Source: Annona cherimola
Taxonomy: Eukaryota > Streptophyta > Magnoliopsida > Magnoliales > Annonaceae
Direction: 5' to 3'
Length of the DNA: 64,000 nt
Assembly (NCBI GenBank): GCA_030490835.1
Contig: CM059977.1
Location: forward strand, 25,277,335-25,341,334
Shown: positions 1-11,542 of the stretch, in pieces
Layout of the letters: each line of letters starts with the position of its first letter
Numbering within the stretch: the first letter of the stretch is position 1
Notes under the pieces: model-generated
The model's database searches: none
Told to the model about the DNA's origin: nothing
Seen by the model: the letters and a program-made list of their open reading frames with translations, nothing else
Position numbers and translations under genes: made by a program

Positions 1-260
1 ACTACAAAACAATAGAACATGTACCCATGAGCGGCAAGAACAGAGCTTTTCAGCCCTTCTGCGCCTGTTCAATCAACCGTTGCATGCAAGAAGGAATCGA
101 TTACTTTCAGCTACCTGAATTATCAAAGACAAGAAGTAGAAGAGGAGGAAGATTGGATTTTTTTTCCGTCTCGTAGAGAAACCCTAGAATTTGAAGAGCG
201 CAGATTACTCAAAGCCCCGTCCGATTATTGCTGTCGAGAGAAATAACGGAAATGGAAACG

Positions 261-313
<53 letters not shown>

Positions 314-560
314 GTTGAGAATTACCCTTGGAATAATACATCTGCGCAGGAACGAGGAGGGAGGAAAAAAGCAAGAAGGGGAGCGGAGGTTGGAAATGTC
401 AGTTTCCGGGCGAGACTATTCCTGGCGGCACACGCAACTGTATAGTCATGCAGGAAGCACGCTGCCACGAGACACGTGCAACAATCCAGAGCTAACCGTC
501 ACAAGTTCACAGAAGGACATTTTTCTGCGGCTTCAAACATGGGAGCTTTGATGATGAGGC
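1..560. other. Possible leader/promoter of a gene to the left
   Basis: No convincing coding sequence was found here. The stretch has a telo-box-like AAACCCTAG near 180-188, typical of plant 5' leaders, followed by a long GA tract (CT on the minus strand). Read on the minus strand this resembles a CT-rich promoter and leader of a gene lying to the left of the window. Short open frames across the GA tract are low-complexity artefacts. Confidence 0.3.
264..311. repeat. (GA)n microsatellite
   Basis: An almost uninterrupted GA dinucleotide run of about 48 bp. Such tracts are common near plant transcription starts. Confidence 0.95.
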
Positions 561-904
561 GAGATCCACTCCATCCATCTCTTGAATTATTTATTTTGGA
601 TGCATTTGTCATGGAATAAAAGTTGGAAATTTTTTTACGGAACAAATATAAAAAGCTGAGCAAAACGATGGAAATGTAGAGGTAAATCATCAAAAATAAA
701 TTAGTAAGGTAATTAAATGTCAAATGCTAAGGAGTGAGATTTTTTTTTTTTTTTTTAAGCTCGGGACACTTTTGAAACATTTAAATGCTAAATGACAATG
801 CATCTTTTATTTTGAATTTGAAAAAGGATTTAAATTTTCTTAAAAAATTCAAAATGGAACATACCCATTTTAACGGGACAAATTCGGATGGATAAAATAG
901 TAAG

Positions 905-1026
905 CGCGTAACAATACATGTATCTGCCGACTGGGCGTTGGTAACCTCAATTGCCTCCGTAGCAGTGGATGTGGTTCGAATCTCTAGGTAGGTGCGGGAG
1001 TTCACAGGCTTGATTGTCTCATTACA
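905..1026 (+). mobile_element. Probable tRNA-derived SINE relic
   Basis: A short stretch with a pol III B-box-like GTGGTTCGAATCTC, preceded about 40 bp upstream by a weak A-box-like segment (GGCGTTGGTAACC). No intact poly-A tail or target-site duplication was found, so this is a degraded copy at best. Confidence 0.3.
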
Positions 1027-1317
1027 GGGTATTTGGCAATAATTAAAATTTCTCATCTAAAATTTTTTAATCTTAAACTTTTTACTTTTCATAATTATTA
1101 TATTTTTTAATTATTTCTTTATATCTTTCTATATAAATTATCTTATTTTTTAATTATTTCTGCACAGTTATCTATACAACTAATCTATCTATTTTAATTT
1201 TATTTTCTTTATTACTTATTATTACTTCTATTATATTATATTATTTTTTATTAATTTAATAATTTTTAGGCAAAAATTTTTTCATCTTAAAAGTTTTTTC
1301 ATTTTTCAAACACAACC
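1027..1317. mobile_element. Tourist-like MITE
   Basis: About 291 bp with degenerate ends GGGTATTTGG and CAAACACAACC. The body matches the family seen at 12604, 14098 and 16375: pyrimidine-rich runs, a segment resembling CTATCTATTTTA, and a segment resembling CTATTATATCACATC. Non-coding. Confidence 0.75.
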
Positions 1318-1471
1318 ATGTATTTCTTGTATGTTATCAATTATAAAAAATACATGCATTTGCAAGACATGTTGTGTGTGCCCAATTCGTCAGTGAGCTG
1401 TGAATGCAGTGGATTTGTTTCTATGAAATAATTAAATACCAGTACAGTTTTTATATAATTAGGTTATATAA

Positions 1472-1955
1472 AAGTAGACTTATGTAATTCCTTTAAAATC
1501 TAAGATTTCAATCTTTAATGGAAAATCCAATTCATTCATTGTATTTAACGTTATTTCTTTATTTAGGAGACCAAGTTTCATACAAATCAAGTATATTTAT
1601 AAGACACGTTTGTTCAAAAATATATATATTCATGTAGAAATTATAAAAAAACACTTAGATGTATTTACACGTATTAAAATATAATAATACCTTATAGAAT
1701 TATTTATTTACATAGAAATGATATTTTGGACGGTTTAGATGTTAAAAATACTACTTTAAAATTGATATTTTATCATTTCTCATTATTTATATATAAATAT
1801 ATACATTTTTAACAAATATAGCATACAAATATACTTGATTGGAATGAAATTTGATTTCTTAAATAAATAAATAATGTTAAATACAATGAATGAATTAAAT
1901 TTTTTTATCAATAATTAAAATCTTCAATTTTAACGGGATTACGTGGATCCACTTT
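1472..1955. mobile_element. Long hairpin MITE (family B)
   Basis: The two halves are inverted copies. The left half contains TTCATTCATTGTATTTAACG and the right half CGTTAAATAC-type sequence near 1878-1895. Pairing extends outwards to TATGTAATTCC on the left and GGATTACGTGG on the right. Degraded relatives occur near 10190, 25858, 26815, 29740, 42930 and 51185. Non-coding. Confidence 0.7.
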
Positions 1956-1957
1956 TT

Positions 1958-2232
1958 GGGTGTGTTTGACAATTTATAAAAGTTGTCAAGTTAAAACTTT
2001 TCAATCTAAAATTTGTCACTCTCCATAACTACTCTTTTTTAAATTATTTTTTACACATCTTTGTATACAACAACTCTACTTTTCAATCATTTCTACACAA
2101 CTACCAATACAACTAACCTATTTATTTTAAATTTATTCTCTTTACTCCACATCATTACCCCTATAATATCACATTATTTTCTACTAATTTAATAACTTTT
2201 AAATAAAAAAAATTTCATCCAAAGTTTTACAT
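1958..2232. mobile_element. Partial Tourist-like MITE
   Basis: The left end GGGTGTGTTTGAC and the body match the Tourist-like family. The right terminal repeat is lost. It sits about 130 bp upstream of the PYD3 start codon and so within that promoter. Confidence 0.65.
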
Positions 2233-2364
2233 GCTACGAATAAAAAATGGTTGAGAAAATCAGAATTGCGGCATCAATAGTTCAATACCCGTAGTAAACA
2301 TTTTCTTCTTCTTCGTCCCTGTTTTTATTGAACTCCTGTACACAGCGAGAAGGGAGGGAGGGAA

Positions 2365-5300
2365 ATGGCGGGCGATGTTCGCAGCGAGGACGAGCACAGA
2401 GAAGAAAAATCAGTGAATGGAAGAACTTCCAGAGACGGATCCATCTCTGGCTACGAATCCCTCCACCGCCTACTCAGTTCTTCTCTCAATCCCGAGATTT
2501 TTAGTGTACTTCTCCTTTCGAATCTCTCTATTATCTCCGCATCTACGTTTTTTAACCTGATATTTCTTCTCAAAAAGAACTTGAAGGAATGGCTAAGAAA
2601 GATTTCTTTTATCCGTTGACTGATTTGGTCAGGGAAACGGAGATCGAATCAGCGGTTAGATGATTCGAAACCTTGGATCTAGTCACTGCCGAAATCGATT
2701 ACATGTTTGTGACTGTATGGTTTATTTCTCTCTGTGCATCATATATTTTGGAATTCGATGTTGAATTTTATTGTTTTCTTGGTAAATAATGTATCCCTTT
2801 GACCCCTCGAAGCCGAGAATCACGTAAAAAGGACTGCTTTTCTGTTTCATGTAATTGTGTCTTCATTTTCAGGCCGAGTTAAGCTCCGTGGATGGTTTGG
2901 GCTCGAAAACATTTCCTTTTGATTATCATTTCTTACTGAACTGAGTTTGTATGATTTAGTTGAGTGCTGATATTTGAGGGAGTCTTATATGACTTATTTT
3001 ACATATTGGAACCACCTTCTGTGGAAAATATTTGCAAATTCTTCTATAGAGCACCACTATGTTTGCAGGAAGTCAGCCGCTTGCTTCTAGGACTGAACTG
3101 CGGAAGCGCTCTCAAAACCATCAACTTGCCTGAATCTGCAATTTCCCTCTCGTCAAAACATGATTTTGATCTGCTAGTAAGTCATGTAGTTTCTCTCGTT
3201 GAAGGGGTCTAGGAACACTATTTAGCGGAAGCAAACAAATCCATATCCAAGTCTAAATAATATATTCTATGTCATCAATTGCTTGAGCTACCACGTTGCC
3301 TGAATGCTTTATTCTCTGTGATATGGTTCAGCATTGGGCATAGCCTACTTTGCAATGCTTCTACTCCTCCATGATACTATTTCAATCTCTAGTCTATGAA
3401 GTGGGCTGTTAGCTCGAGGATAACAGTTTAAGACTGGCGGGCCTGGGAATCCACATAGATGAAGAAGTATGCATTTTGATGGCTGCCTGATTACTTGAGA
3501 TCCACAGCAATCCATATGCACAATCTTAGACTTTCATTTGTCTAGCTGTCAAAGATAACTGCCTGATGATCTTGCAATTAACCCCATTAAGTAGACTACT
3601 GGGATCATGGATATTAATCCAGCAAATGGATTACTGTTTTATCTCCTTGAAAATTCTGTTGGACTTCACTGAGGCAACAGAATTCATATGATTACTGGAA
3701 ATCCACAGCAATCCATGTGCACAATCTTAGACTTTCATTTGTCTGGCTGTCACAGATAGCTGCCTGATGATCATCTACTTCTTGAAATTAATCCCGGTAA
3801 GTAGACTACTGGGATCAGGGATATTAATCCCAGCAAATGGATTACTGGTTTATCTCCTTGAAAATTCTGTTGGACTTCACTGAGGCGACAGAATTCATAT
3901 TCATTTGGACCTCTCTTTTTGGATCGGTCAACTCAATCATTATTTCGCAGGCTTTCAGCTTCAATGCTGAGAAGGAGCTATCTCGGGAGCCTAGAATAGT
4001 TCGAGTTGGTCTCATTCAGAATTCTATTGCTCTTCCAACAACTGCACCATTATCTGACCAAAAGAAGGCCATCAGGCAGAACCTGAAACCAATGATTGAT
4101 ACAGCTGGTGCTTCTGGTGTCAACATCTTATGCCTACAAGTTAGTTTTTCCTGTATGGAGCTTTGTTAATAGGATATGGATAGACTGTGTAGGACTAGGA
4201 CTAGGACCTATTCTCAAGCTTGATAACTGAGCAAGCAAGCATCCACTCCAGTCAAAGCCTACCAGCCAAGCAACTGTGTTGACAATAACAAATATGTTGA
4301 ATTGGGACACACTGCTATTGAGATCTGATGCTCAGCAAGACCATCAAGTGCCAATATCGCAGCTGAAAGTGGTGCTGGAAAAATGTGGTTCAATGTGTCA
4401 CCACATCTTAGTTGGACGCGCTGTTTTTTTTTCTTTATCGTTTAATAATAGAATGTGTTCCAGGAGGCGTGGATGATGCCATTTGCATTTTGCACTCGAG
4501 AGAAGAGATGGTGCGAGTTTGCAGAGCCTGTTGATGGAGAATCAACTCAATTTCTTCAGGATTTTGCACGAAGTTACAACATGGTTGTTGTGAATCCAAT
4601 CCTAGAAAGGGATGTTAACCATGGAGAGACTCTATGGAACACTGCAGTTATAATTGGAAACCATGGCAACATAATTGGCAAGCATAGGAAGGTAAAGTCC
4701 TAGCTAATTGGTGAAGCATTCATGTTCTCTTTCCTACTTGCAATTCTCATGTCCTTTCATGTTTGGAATCTATTTCATGGTGGCCGTAGAATCATATCCC
4801 TAGGGTTGGGGACTTCAATGAGAGCACATACTACATGGAAGGAAACACTGGGCATCCCGTCTTTGAGACTGCTTTTGGGAAGATTGCTGTGAATATTTGC
4901 TATGGAAGGCATCATCCTTTGAATTGGTTAGCTTTTGGATTGAATGGTGCTGAGATCGTTTTTAATCCTTCTGCAACTGTTGGAGAGCTCAGTGAACCTA
5001 TGTGGCCCATTGAGGTTTATAACCGCTTCTCTCATTCTCTTTTCCTCTTTGATTTTATAATATGTTACACGAGGATTTCTGGTATCTGTTCATGCTATAA
5101 AAACAATTGTTTGATTGATGGATAGTGGTTGCTGTTGCTGATAAATTCAGACTGTTTCAATTGTATTGATTGGGAGACCTCACTTGGGGCTCTCTAATGG
5201 CTGGAACACCTGCTTCTCTACCCAAGATATGCATGTCATTGGCTAGCTTTGTCATCAGTGCTATTGAAAGTAATTTGGATTTTATGACATCTTCTATTGT

Positions 5301-5668
5301 AGGCTCGCAATGCAGCTATTGCAAACAGTTACTATGTCGCTTCAATCAATCGTGTTGGAACTGAGGTCTTCCCCAATCCATTCACTTCGGGCGATGGAAA
5401 GCCTCAGCATGCAGATTTTGGACATTTTTATGGGTCAAGCTACATCTCGGCCCCAGATGCATCATGCACGCCATCCCTCTCCCGTTGTCGGGATGGCCTG
5501 ATAATATCAGACCTAGATCTTAACCTGTGTAGGCAGCTGAAAGATAAATGGGGTTTCCGGATGACTGCCCGCTATGAGCTGTATGCGGACTTGCTTTCTC
5601 AGTATGTGAAGCCAGAGTTCGAGCCCCAGGTCATCTATGATCCTTTGTTACACAAGAAGGCTGCTTAG
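2365..5668 (+). CDS. PYD3: Beta-ureidopropionase (N-carbamoyl-beta-alanine amidase)
   Basis: This enzyme does the last step of reductive pyrimidine breakdown: it hydrolyses N-carbamoyl-beta-alanine to beta-alanine, CO2 and ammonia, in the cytosol. The assembled exons are 2365-2505, 3069-3176, 3951-4139, 4464-4691, 4790-5014 and 5303-5668, all phase 0 with GT-AG introns, giving 418 aa (the Arabidopsis protein is about 408). The nitrilase-superfamily triad is intact: E147 in QEAW, K222 in GKHRK and C259 in NICYGRHHP. Other family blocks seen are [40 protein letters not shown] and [20 protein letters not shown]. The first ATG lies in GGAAATGGCG after a purine-rich leader. The exon 1 donor (AGT|GTACTT) is the least certain junction. 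Nothing points to inactivation. Confidence 0.95.
3490..3900. repeat. Tandem duplication in PYD3 intron 2
   Basis: Two adjacent direct copies, 3490-3690 and 3691-3900, each run from TTACT..ATCCACAGCAATCCAT to ACTGAGGC.ACAGAATTCATA. They differ by point changes and an insertion of about 9 bp, so the duplication is not recent. Copy 2 ends about 50 bp before exon 3. Confidence 0.9.
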
Positions 5669-6324
5669 GATTTGTTGAAAACATTGGCTGATGATAATGC
5701 TTGTAATCTGGGTGAATTCAGTGAACTTCTCCAATCTATCCAACCAAAATTTCCCATGTTTTCATATATAAAAAAAATCCCATGTTTTTAATTCTATTTT
5801 AAGAAATTGTCAAGAGAAAATGCAGTGATTTTTCATCGGTTATATGATTTATCTGCATTTAATGGGAATATTGGAGGGTACGCATGAGGCAGAGATCGCG
5901 TCTAATGCACGCACAATGATGGGTTGTGCTATCAAATGACTCATAACAGACCTTTCTCAAAAGTTCGTCAATAAATTCTTTTTTCCATTCTCATCTTGTA
6001 AATGTTTTATTAATGTCTCCTTGTTTTTACATAATCGTCAGCACATTTATTTTGAAGAAAAGAAAAAGGGGAAAAAGTAAAACGAAAAAGAGAATTCTTA
6101 CCCTGAAGAGAACGGGTGTATAAATACCTAGAGAAGAGTGTATGCATTATTCTCAATCATGCTATGTTTTTCACGTAACTGTCTTTCGCAACGGAAACTC
6201 TTTAACAGAAACTTTTGGATAATGCGATTAGACAAATCCAGCCTCCGTGGTGGTTTTAAAACCTGCACAGATGTGTCATGTGAAACGATTAGAATTTTCG
6301 TGCTGACAAATAATTCACTATATT
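5669..6324. other. PYD3 3' flank, no gene seen
   Basis: AT-rich 3' untranslated and intergenic sequence. Polyadenylation-like AATAAA motifs occur (for example AATAAATTC near 5970). No coding exon, RNA gene or bounded repeat was recognised. Confidence 0.5.
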
Positions 6325-6490
6325 TAATTGATCAGCTCGGATGCTCTTACTTAAGATATAACCGATGGTGTTGATGATTTTGTATAAAGAGGTACTTATA
6401 AATTGCATCCGAGCATCCCATGGTGTTGATGACTTTTAATTGATCAGCTCGGATGCAGTTCATAAAACGGATAGATGGTGTTGATTATAA
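6325..6490. repeat. Short imperfect tandem duplication
   Basis: TTAATTGATCAGCTCGGATGC occurs near 6326 and 6437, each copy followed by an ATGGTGTTGAT motif. This makes a partial duplication with a period of about 111 bp. The segment GCATCCGAGC between them is an inverted copy of the same motif, so the region can also fold. Confidence 0.7.
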
Positions 6491-6494
6491 AAAT

Positions 6495-7000
6495 AAGAGA
6501 TATTTGTACTCATACTTATGATTTTTTATACAAATTTTGTTTACGACTACGATTTTAAGGATTTTAAAAGATGTTTACAATTATACCTATGGCAAGCACG
6601 AACCTCTCGTTTTCTTACAAATTAAGATGCTTTTGATAAATCCAAACCATCTAGGTTTATTACTGTGAATTTAGTTAACATATTAAAAAAAAATCACTTC
6701 TATTGGATACCTTACTGGGCTATAATTAATTTTAAAACAACTTATATTAGGGTCATTAAAGTATTCAAGCAAAGTCATTTTTAGTATATTAATTGAATTC
6801 ATATCAATAACTACAATGGGTGGTTTGCATTTCGCAAAAACATTTTTTTCTGCTAAAAATTAAGAGATTAATAACTGTCATAGGCATAACTTCAAATATT
6901 TCAAATATTTTAAATTTTTAGGTGTAGTTGCAATAAATGTTAAGTCATAGGTATAAATGCAATTTATGTAAAAATCATAGACATGAGAACATCTCTAGTT
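6495..7000. mobile_element. Foldback MITE, diverged
   Basis: The left arm (AGAGATATTTGTACTCATAC, then ATTATACCTATG near 6578) pairs with the right arm (CATAGGTATAAATGCAATTT, then CATGAGAACATCTCT). Total length is about 500 bp. The style is that of the Mutator-like foldbacks elsewhere in the window, but no clear target duplication was found. Confidence 0.55.
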
Positions 7001-7090
7001 TGAAAGATATTGAGAAAATAGATAATAAAGGAGAAAATACTACCTCTAACTAAATGTCACACTAATTCCCATAAAAAAATGTAACATTAA

Positions 7091-7365
7091 TGGTGTGTTT
7101 GGGAATTAATAAAACTTTTGATGAGATGTTTTTAGTGTAAAAGTTTTTCAAATGAGAGAAAATGATATGATATGCTATAAGTAATGATAGAGAGTTAAAA
7201 AATAAAGTTAAAATAAATAAATAAATTATATGGATAGTTTGTGTAGAAATGATCTAAATATAGGATAGTTATACAAGAAAATATGAAAAATAATTTGAAA
7301 AATAAACGTTTATGAAGAACAAAAAATTTTAGTTTTAAAAGTTTTTGTGATATCCGAACATACAA
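7091..7365. mobile_element. Tourist-like MITE, diverged
   Basis: Starts GGTGTGTTTGGGAATTAATAA and ends near CGAACATAC. The body (GAGAAAATGATATGATATG, then TTAAAATAAATAAATAAAT) is the plus-orientation form of the family. A more degraded copy follows at about 7630-7940, where only the body and a (TA)n run are clear. Confidence 0.65.
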
Positions 7366-7629
7366 TGTAAGGAAAGTAAAGCAGTACTGCCTGCCACATC
7401 CAATTGTTTAGGTGAGTAATATAAAAAGTCATTGATATTAGGCTTCAAATACATTAAAAAAGCACCGCTCTTCCCTAATTAGATTGGGTGATTCGGTCAT
7501 GGTGGCGGCACAGAAGTCTTAATGAAACTTTTTTTTTTTTTCAAATACTTTTGCCCCAATCTTTTATAGTTTGTTTAATACCATTTATTTTATCATGTTA
7601 TCCGAAATTCACTTTCATGGAAAATTTAT

Positions 7630-7940
7630 ATTCGGTAAGAAAATAGCATCTTTGTAAGTGAAACAAAAAAAATTTTATGTAAAAATTTTTGAAATGCAAG
7701 AGAATAATATGTTATGATATGAGCAGTGATGATGAGGAAAGAGAATAAAAATAAAATAGATAAGTTAATTTTTTAATAATATATATATATATATATATTA
7801 GTTGTATGAGTAATTGCATAGAAATAATTAAAAGTAGAATAATCGTATAGAAATATGCGAAAAATTAATTAAAAATAGGATAACTTACTTAGCGTAAAAA
7901 GTTTTGATTTGAAAAGTTCACGTGGAAAACAAATATATCA
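7630..7940. mobile_element. Degraded Tourist-like MITE
   Basis: The body segments AAGAGAATAATATGTTATGA, AAATAAAATAGATAAGTTA and AAGTTTTGATTTGAAAAGTT match the family. The terminal repeats are lost. A (TA)n run at about 7780-7799 lies inside. Confidence 0.45.
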
Positions 7941-8060
7941 TTAGATTAGCAGTTTATAAAAAAAAAATTTCAAAAAAAATTTAAAAATGAGTTAAATGCA
8001 TTGGGGTGCACCGGTGCATTTAATCAAAAAACATAAATAGGTGGTAATGATGCACGTGGA

Positions 8061-8335
8061 CTAGTAGTTACCAGGGTCACATTGCACTGCGCACTTGCCG
8101 TCGCAGCTTTCCATCTTAGATTCTGCAAAATCCAGGGGAAAGAACGGCGAAAACATGAGAAGAATTACGACCGTACGTGGCTGTCAGAAATCGAGTTTGT
8201 GCAGAAACGCTTACGATCTCCTCCCGTGCATTCCTTGTAGCAGGCGTCATGACACTCGAAACTGCTAGAGTAGGCCTCCTCCATCTGCAAGACCAGCACA
8301 GCCAAAAGCAGCACAGCAAAACCAATCTTCTTCAT
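8061..8335 (-). CDS. Small secreted cysteine-rich (thionin-like) peptide
   Basis: A two-exon minus-strand gene: exon 1 8335-8215, intron 8214-8123 (92 bp, GTAAGC...TTTTGCAG), exon 2 8122-8061, giving 60 aa. Residues 1-22 form a typical signal peptide (MKKIG, then a Leu/Val-rich core). The mature part has six cysteines in the symmetric pattern C-x3-C-x3-C ... C-x3-C-x3-C (CHDACYKEC and CDGKCAVQC). This resembles plant thionin-like secreted peptides; a helical-hairpin fold is an inference from the spacing. If the intron is not spliced, translation stops within it and the second cysteine triplet is lost. A TATA box lies about 45 bp upstream of the ATG. A role in defence or signalling is a family-level guess. 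Confidence 0.75.
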
Positions 8336-8378
8336 CTTTCTTCTCTCCCTGTCTGTCTATACCACCATCTCCACCATC

Positions 8379-8388
8379 TTATATATAG
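8379..8388 (-). promoter_or_regulatory. TATA box of the thionin-like gene
   Basis: On the minus strand CTCTATATATAAGATGG gives a strong TATATATAA element 44-53 bp upstream of the ATG at 8335. This predicts a very short leader rich in GA on the coding strand. Confidence 0.65.
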
Positions 8389-9099
8389 AGGAAGAGAACA
8401 AACACGGGTGAAAAGCTCTCCTTGGCCCTTGCGGGGGCTGATCCTTGTTTTTGGGTGGGGGTGGTCTTTGGTTTTGAGCGGTTAAACAGGCATCCACTTT
8501 GGGGGAATGCGGTTGGGAATATCACCTGCTGGCAACTGGGATATATTTTTGTCATTTTTTTAATTAATTATTTCCACTTAAATTTAAATTTTATCCTGAC
8601 TTATTTAAGGTATATGTTGGGCTGCGGTGAAATTGAGGCATTTGAAGAAGTTTTAACTTTCAAGGCAGCAGATTTTGATGGTCCACCCATGCATATTCAG
8701 CAAAAGGTCGCAACAATTTGAGAAGACGCTTCAGACTAAGGAAATATTTTTTGTGTAATAAATTAATGACCATTTGGTAAGAGTAAGAATATAACTCCAT
8801 AATATTTTATGAGGCATATTTACTATTTGAAATGGTATTTACTACAATTTCTAAGTCAAAATAGATTTTGCAATATATATACGTATAATTGTTGCATTGT
8901 TATTTGTTAAGGACGCTAACAGGGTTGAAATGATTTTTTATATTATAATAAAAGAGCGATCATCTAAGAGGGTTTCCCACAGAACTGTTTAAGAGGAACC
9001 TCAGTTTCTTTGAATTGCTAGCTTATTATATAATAATTTTTTATTTTCATATATTTATATTATGATACGTGGGATACTTTAATGACGCAAGTATTAGTT
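8389..9099. other. Thionin-like gene promoter and intergenic DNA
   Basis: AT-rich non-coding sequence. An open frame near 8422-8721 has no family resemblance and lies in the promoter. No RNA gene or bounded repeat was recognised. Confidence 0.45.
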
Positions 9100-9560
9100 A
9101 AGATTTAGGCTTTTCTTAAATATGCCACTTACATTTAATCTTAATTCCAAATATACCTACTACGTTTATATTTAATTTCCAAAAATGCTCATTCTATTAT
9201 ATACATTAATAAATGTCATTAGCGCATTTGTAAAATTACCAATATGTCCATCAAATTTACATCAAGATTCAAAAAGTTGAGTTTTATAACTTGCCGCTAC
9301 CTTACTTGCACAAAAGTTCTAAATATGGAGAGTCATAATTTCATTCTCATTTCATTTCATCTTTATTTTGGGCATTTACAAAAACGTAACCAACATTTAA
9401 ACGGATTATCATTAACTTAGTTAACGATATTTAAAGAATGAACATTTTTAGAATTAAATACAAACATAATGAATATATTTGAAAATTTCGAAACGTTGTA
9501 GGTATATTTAGATTAGGATCAAAGAAAGTGAGTATATTCAAGAAAAACCCTTAAGGTTTT
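9100..9560. mobile_element. Foldback MITE (Mutator-like style)
   Basis: Long inverted arms. The left arm (TTTTCTTAAATATGCC, AATATACCTACTACGTTTATA, AAAATGCTCATTCT) pairs with the right arm (AGAATGAACATTTTTAGAA, AACGTTGTAGGTATATTTAG, AGTGAGTATATTCAAGAAAA). Arms are about 130 bp in a 460-bp unit. No exact target duplication was found. Confidence 0.7.
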
Positions 9561-9685
9561 AATATGTCACTCTATTTGATGCCCATCTTAAAATGAAACT
9601 AAAATTTCATCCATTCATTTTATTTTAACATTATTGTTTTAGGGTATGTTTGAAAAGTAAGAACACTTTTCATGAAAAATTCTTA

Positions 9686-9961
9686 AAGTGTACTTGGGAA
9701 GTAATAAGACTTTTATTGAAATTTTTTTAGTGTAACGGTTTTTGAAATGAGAGAAAATAATATGATGTGATAGAGGTAATGGTGAAGCATAAAAAGAACA
9801 AAGTTAAAATAGATATATTAGTTGTATAGGTAGTTATTTAGAAATGATCGAAAAGTATGATAGTTTATATAAAAAATGTGAAGAAATAATTAAAAAATAG
9901 AGTAGTTTTAGATAATGAAAAGTTTTAGATTAAAAAATGTATTTTTTTAACAAACACGCTC
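9686..9961. mobile_element. Tourist-like MITE
   Basis: Left end GTGTACTTGGGAAGTAATAA, right end AACAAACACGCT. The body (GAGAAAATAATATGATGTGA, GTTAAAATAGATATATTAG) is typical of the family. A second, left-truncated copy of the same family lies directly beside it. Confidence 0.75.
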
Positions 9962-10174
9962 TTAATAATGTTTTTGAAATAGGAGAAAATGATGTGAAAT
10001 GATAGGTGTAATGATGAGGATTAAAAATAATAAAGTTAGATATGTTAGAAGTATGGATAGTAGTATATAAATAATTAAAAAGTAATGTAGTTATACAAGA
10101 TAGTTGCAGAGAGTGAAAAATTTTAAATTAAAAGTTTTATTTCGAAATATTTTTTTGTGTAAACAAACACCTCC
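9962..10174. mobile_element. Left-truncated Tourist-like MITE
   Basis: Begins inside the family body (GTTTTTGAAATAGGAGAAAA) and ends AAACAAACACCTCC. It abuts the copy at 9686-9961 in the same orientation. Confidence 0.6.
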
Positions 10175-11542
10175 TTAATATATTACTAAAAATCACTTCT
10201 ATCAAATTATTGGGCAAGTCTTAGAGACATTCATAGATGTAAAATATAATAATAATTTATGAAATCATTTATTTACCTCCAAATGGTGTTTTAGATAGTT
10301 GAGATATTAAGTATGTTACTTTCAAACTGATATATAAGTCGAAATATTTTATTAAGTTTTTTTTTAAATATTTTATTAAGTTGATTGTACGCATTTTGAA
10401 AATGGGATCTATTAAAAATAAAACTTTGTTTCTTAGTTAATTAAATAAATTTAAATGAGTTAAGTGGATTTGATGTTAATTCAATGTTAAGGTTTGCTCA
10501 AAATGAAGGTTCTGAGAATGGGAATGATACACTCAAAAGTCAACCTTGACTTGGAAGAATTTTCTATTATATGTTAAAAGGAAACCTTGTTTTCTATGGA
10601 TATTTATTAGTTACTCCTAAGGATAGTTTATTAGTCATAGAGGGTAATATCAATCACGTAAATGTAACATATTTTTGAAATAGTTATTATAATGATATAA
10701 AGAAGATAGATAAATAATTTACTTTAGCATGAACCAAAATAACCCTAAATACTATACCCATTTTTACTACTAAATCACAGACCTGAGATAGATACATATG
10801 GTCCCTACTCCCTAGTCCCTAAACATAATGCTGACATTTCCCTGTGTCACCGTGTCTTAGTTATCCTTATTCTTCAACATTCTTTAACCCGATATTTGCC
10901 TTCCATTCTTGTACAGTTGTACTTTAACATTCCTATATTTTTTCTTTTAACTATTTATATTTTAAAAAATCATACTTTTATCTGTTCCTATTTTTTATTT
11001 CTTATGTCAACAGCCCATTTAATTCTCCACCACTTTCTAAAACCGTTTTTATATTACTACTTAAAATTTTAATTACCAAACTTTTTTTTTCTAACAAATA
11101 GACTTCTCTCTCCAATGGTCAAAGCCCAACATTGCCAGTCGTTGGTAGTGTGGGGGAAGTTGACTTGGCTAGTGAATGGACTGGGGTCCATGACTCATCT
11201 GCCTACTTCATGAAGAGGCTCTGTTCAACTCTTTGAAATTCACGCATTCTGGCGAAATAGGTGAATGAGAGCCCTGTATTGTCGCCCACAAGGCAGTAAT
11301 GCATAGTCGTAGATGTAGATGAGAATAAAATTGACATTGTCTGCGTATAATAATCATATTTATTGGATAGTAGACTATACTAGTTAGAATGCTAAATAAT
11401 AATTTTTTTTTTATACTACGATGAACATACTAACTAATATAGTCTGCTATCTACTACTACACAGTATCGTTTACGGACAAGGTTAACACTAATCTATGTT
11501 TCATTGACATGATCTATTTTCCGGAATGGTAGCATAGTATAG
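10175..11542. other. Intergenic DNA with a family B relic
   Basis: 10190-10480 contains degraded pieces of the long hairpin family B (AAAATATAATAATAATTTATG, ATCATTTATTTACCTCC). The rest is AT-rich with no gene recognised. Near 11335-11460 two short segments (TTATTGGATAGTAGACTATAC and GTCTGCTATCTACTAC) form an imperfect hairpin. Confidence 0.45.

Noticed and set aside
228..551. Glu/Arg-repeat protein over the GA microsatellite
   Set aside because: The repeat residues come from translating (GA)n and no flanking conserved sequence exists.
742..760. T run as a possible retroposon tail
   Set aside because: The nearby AAATGCTAA repeats are too short and badly placed to be a target duplication.
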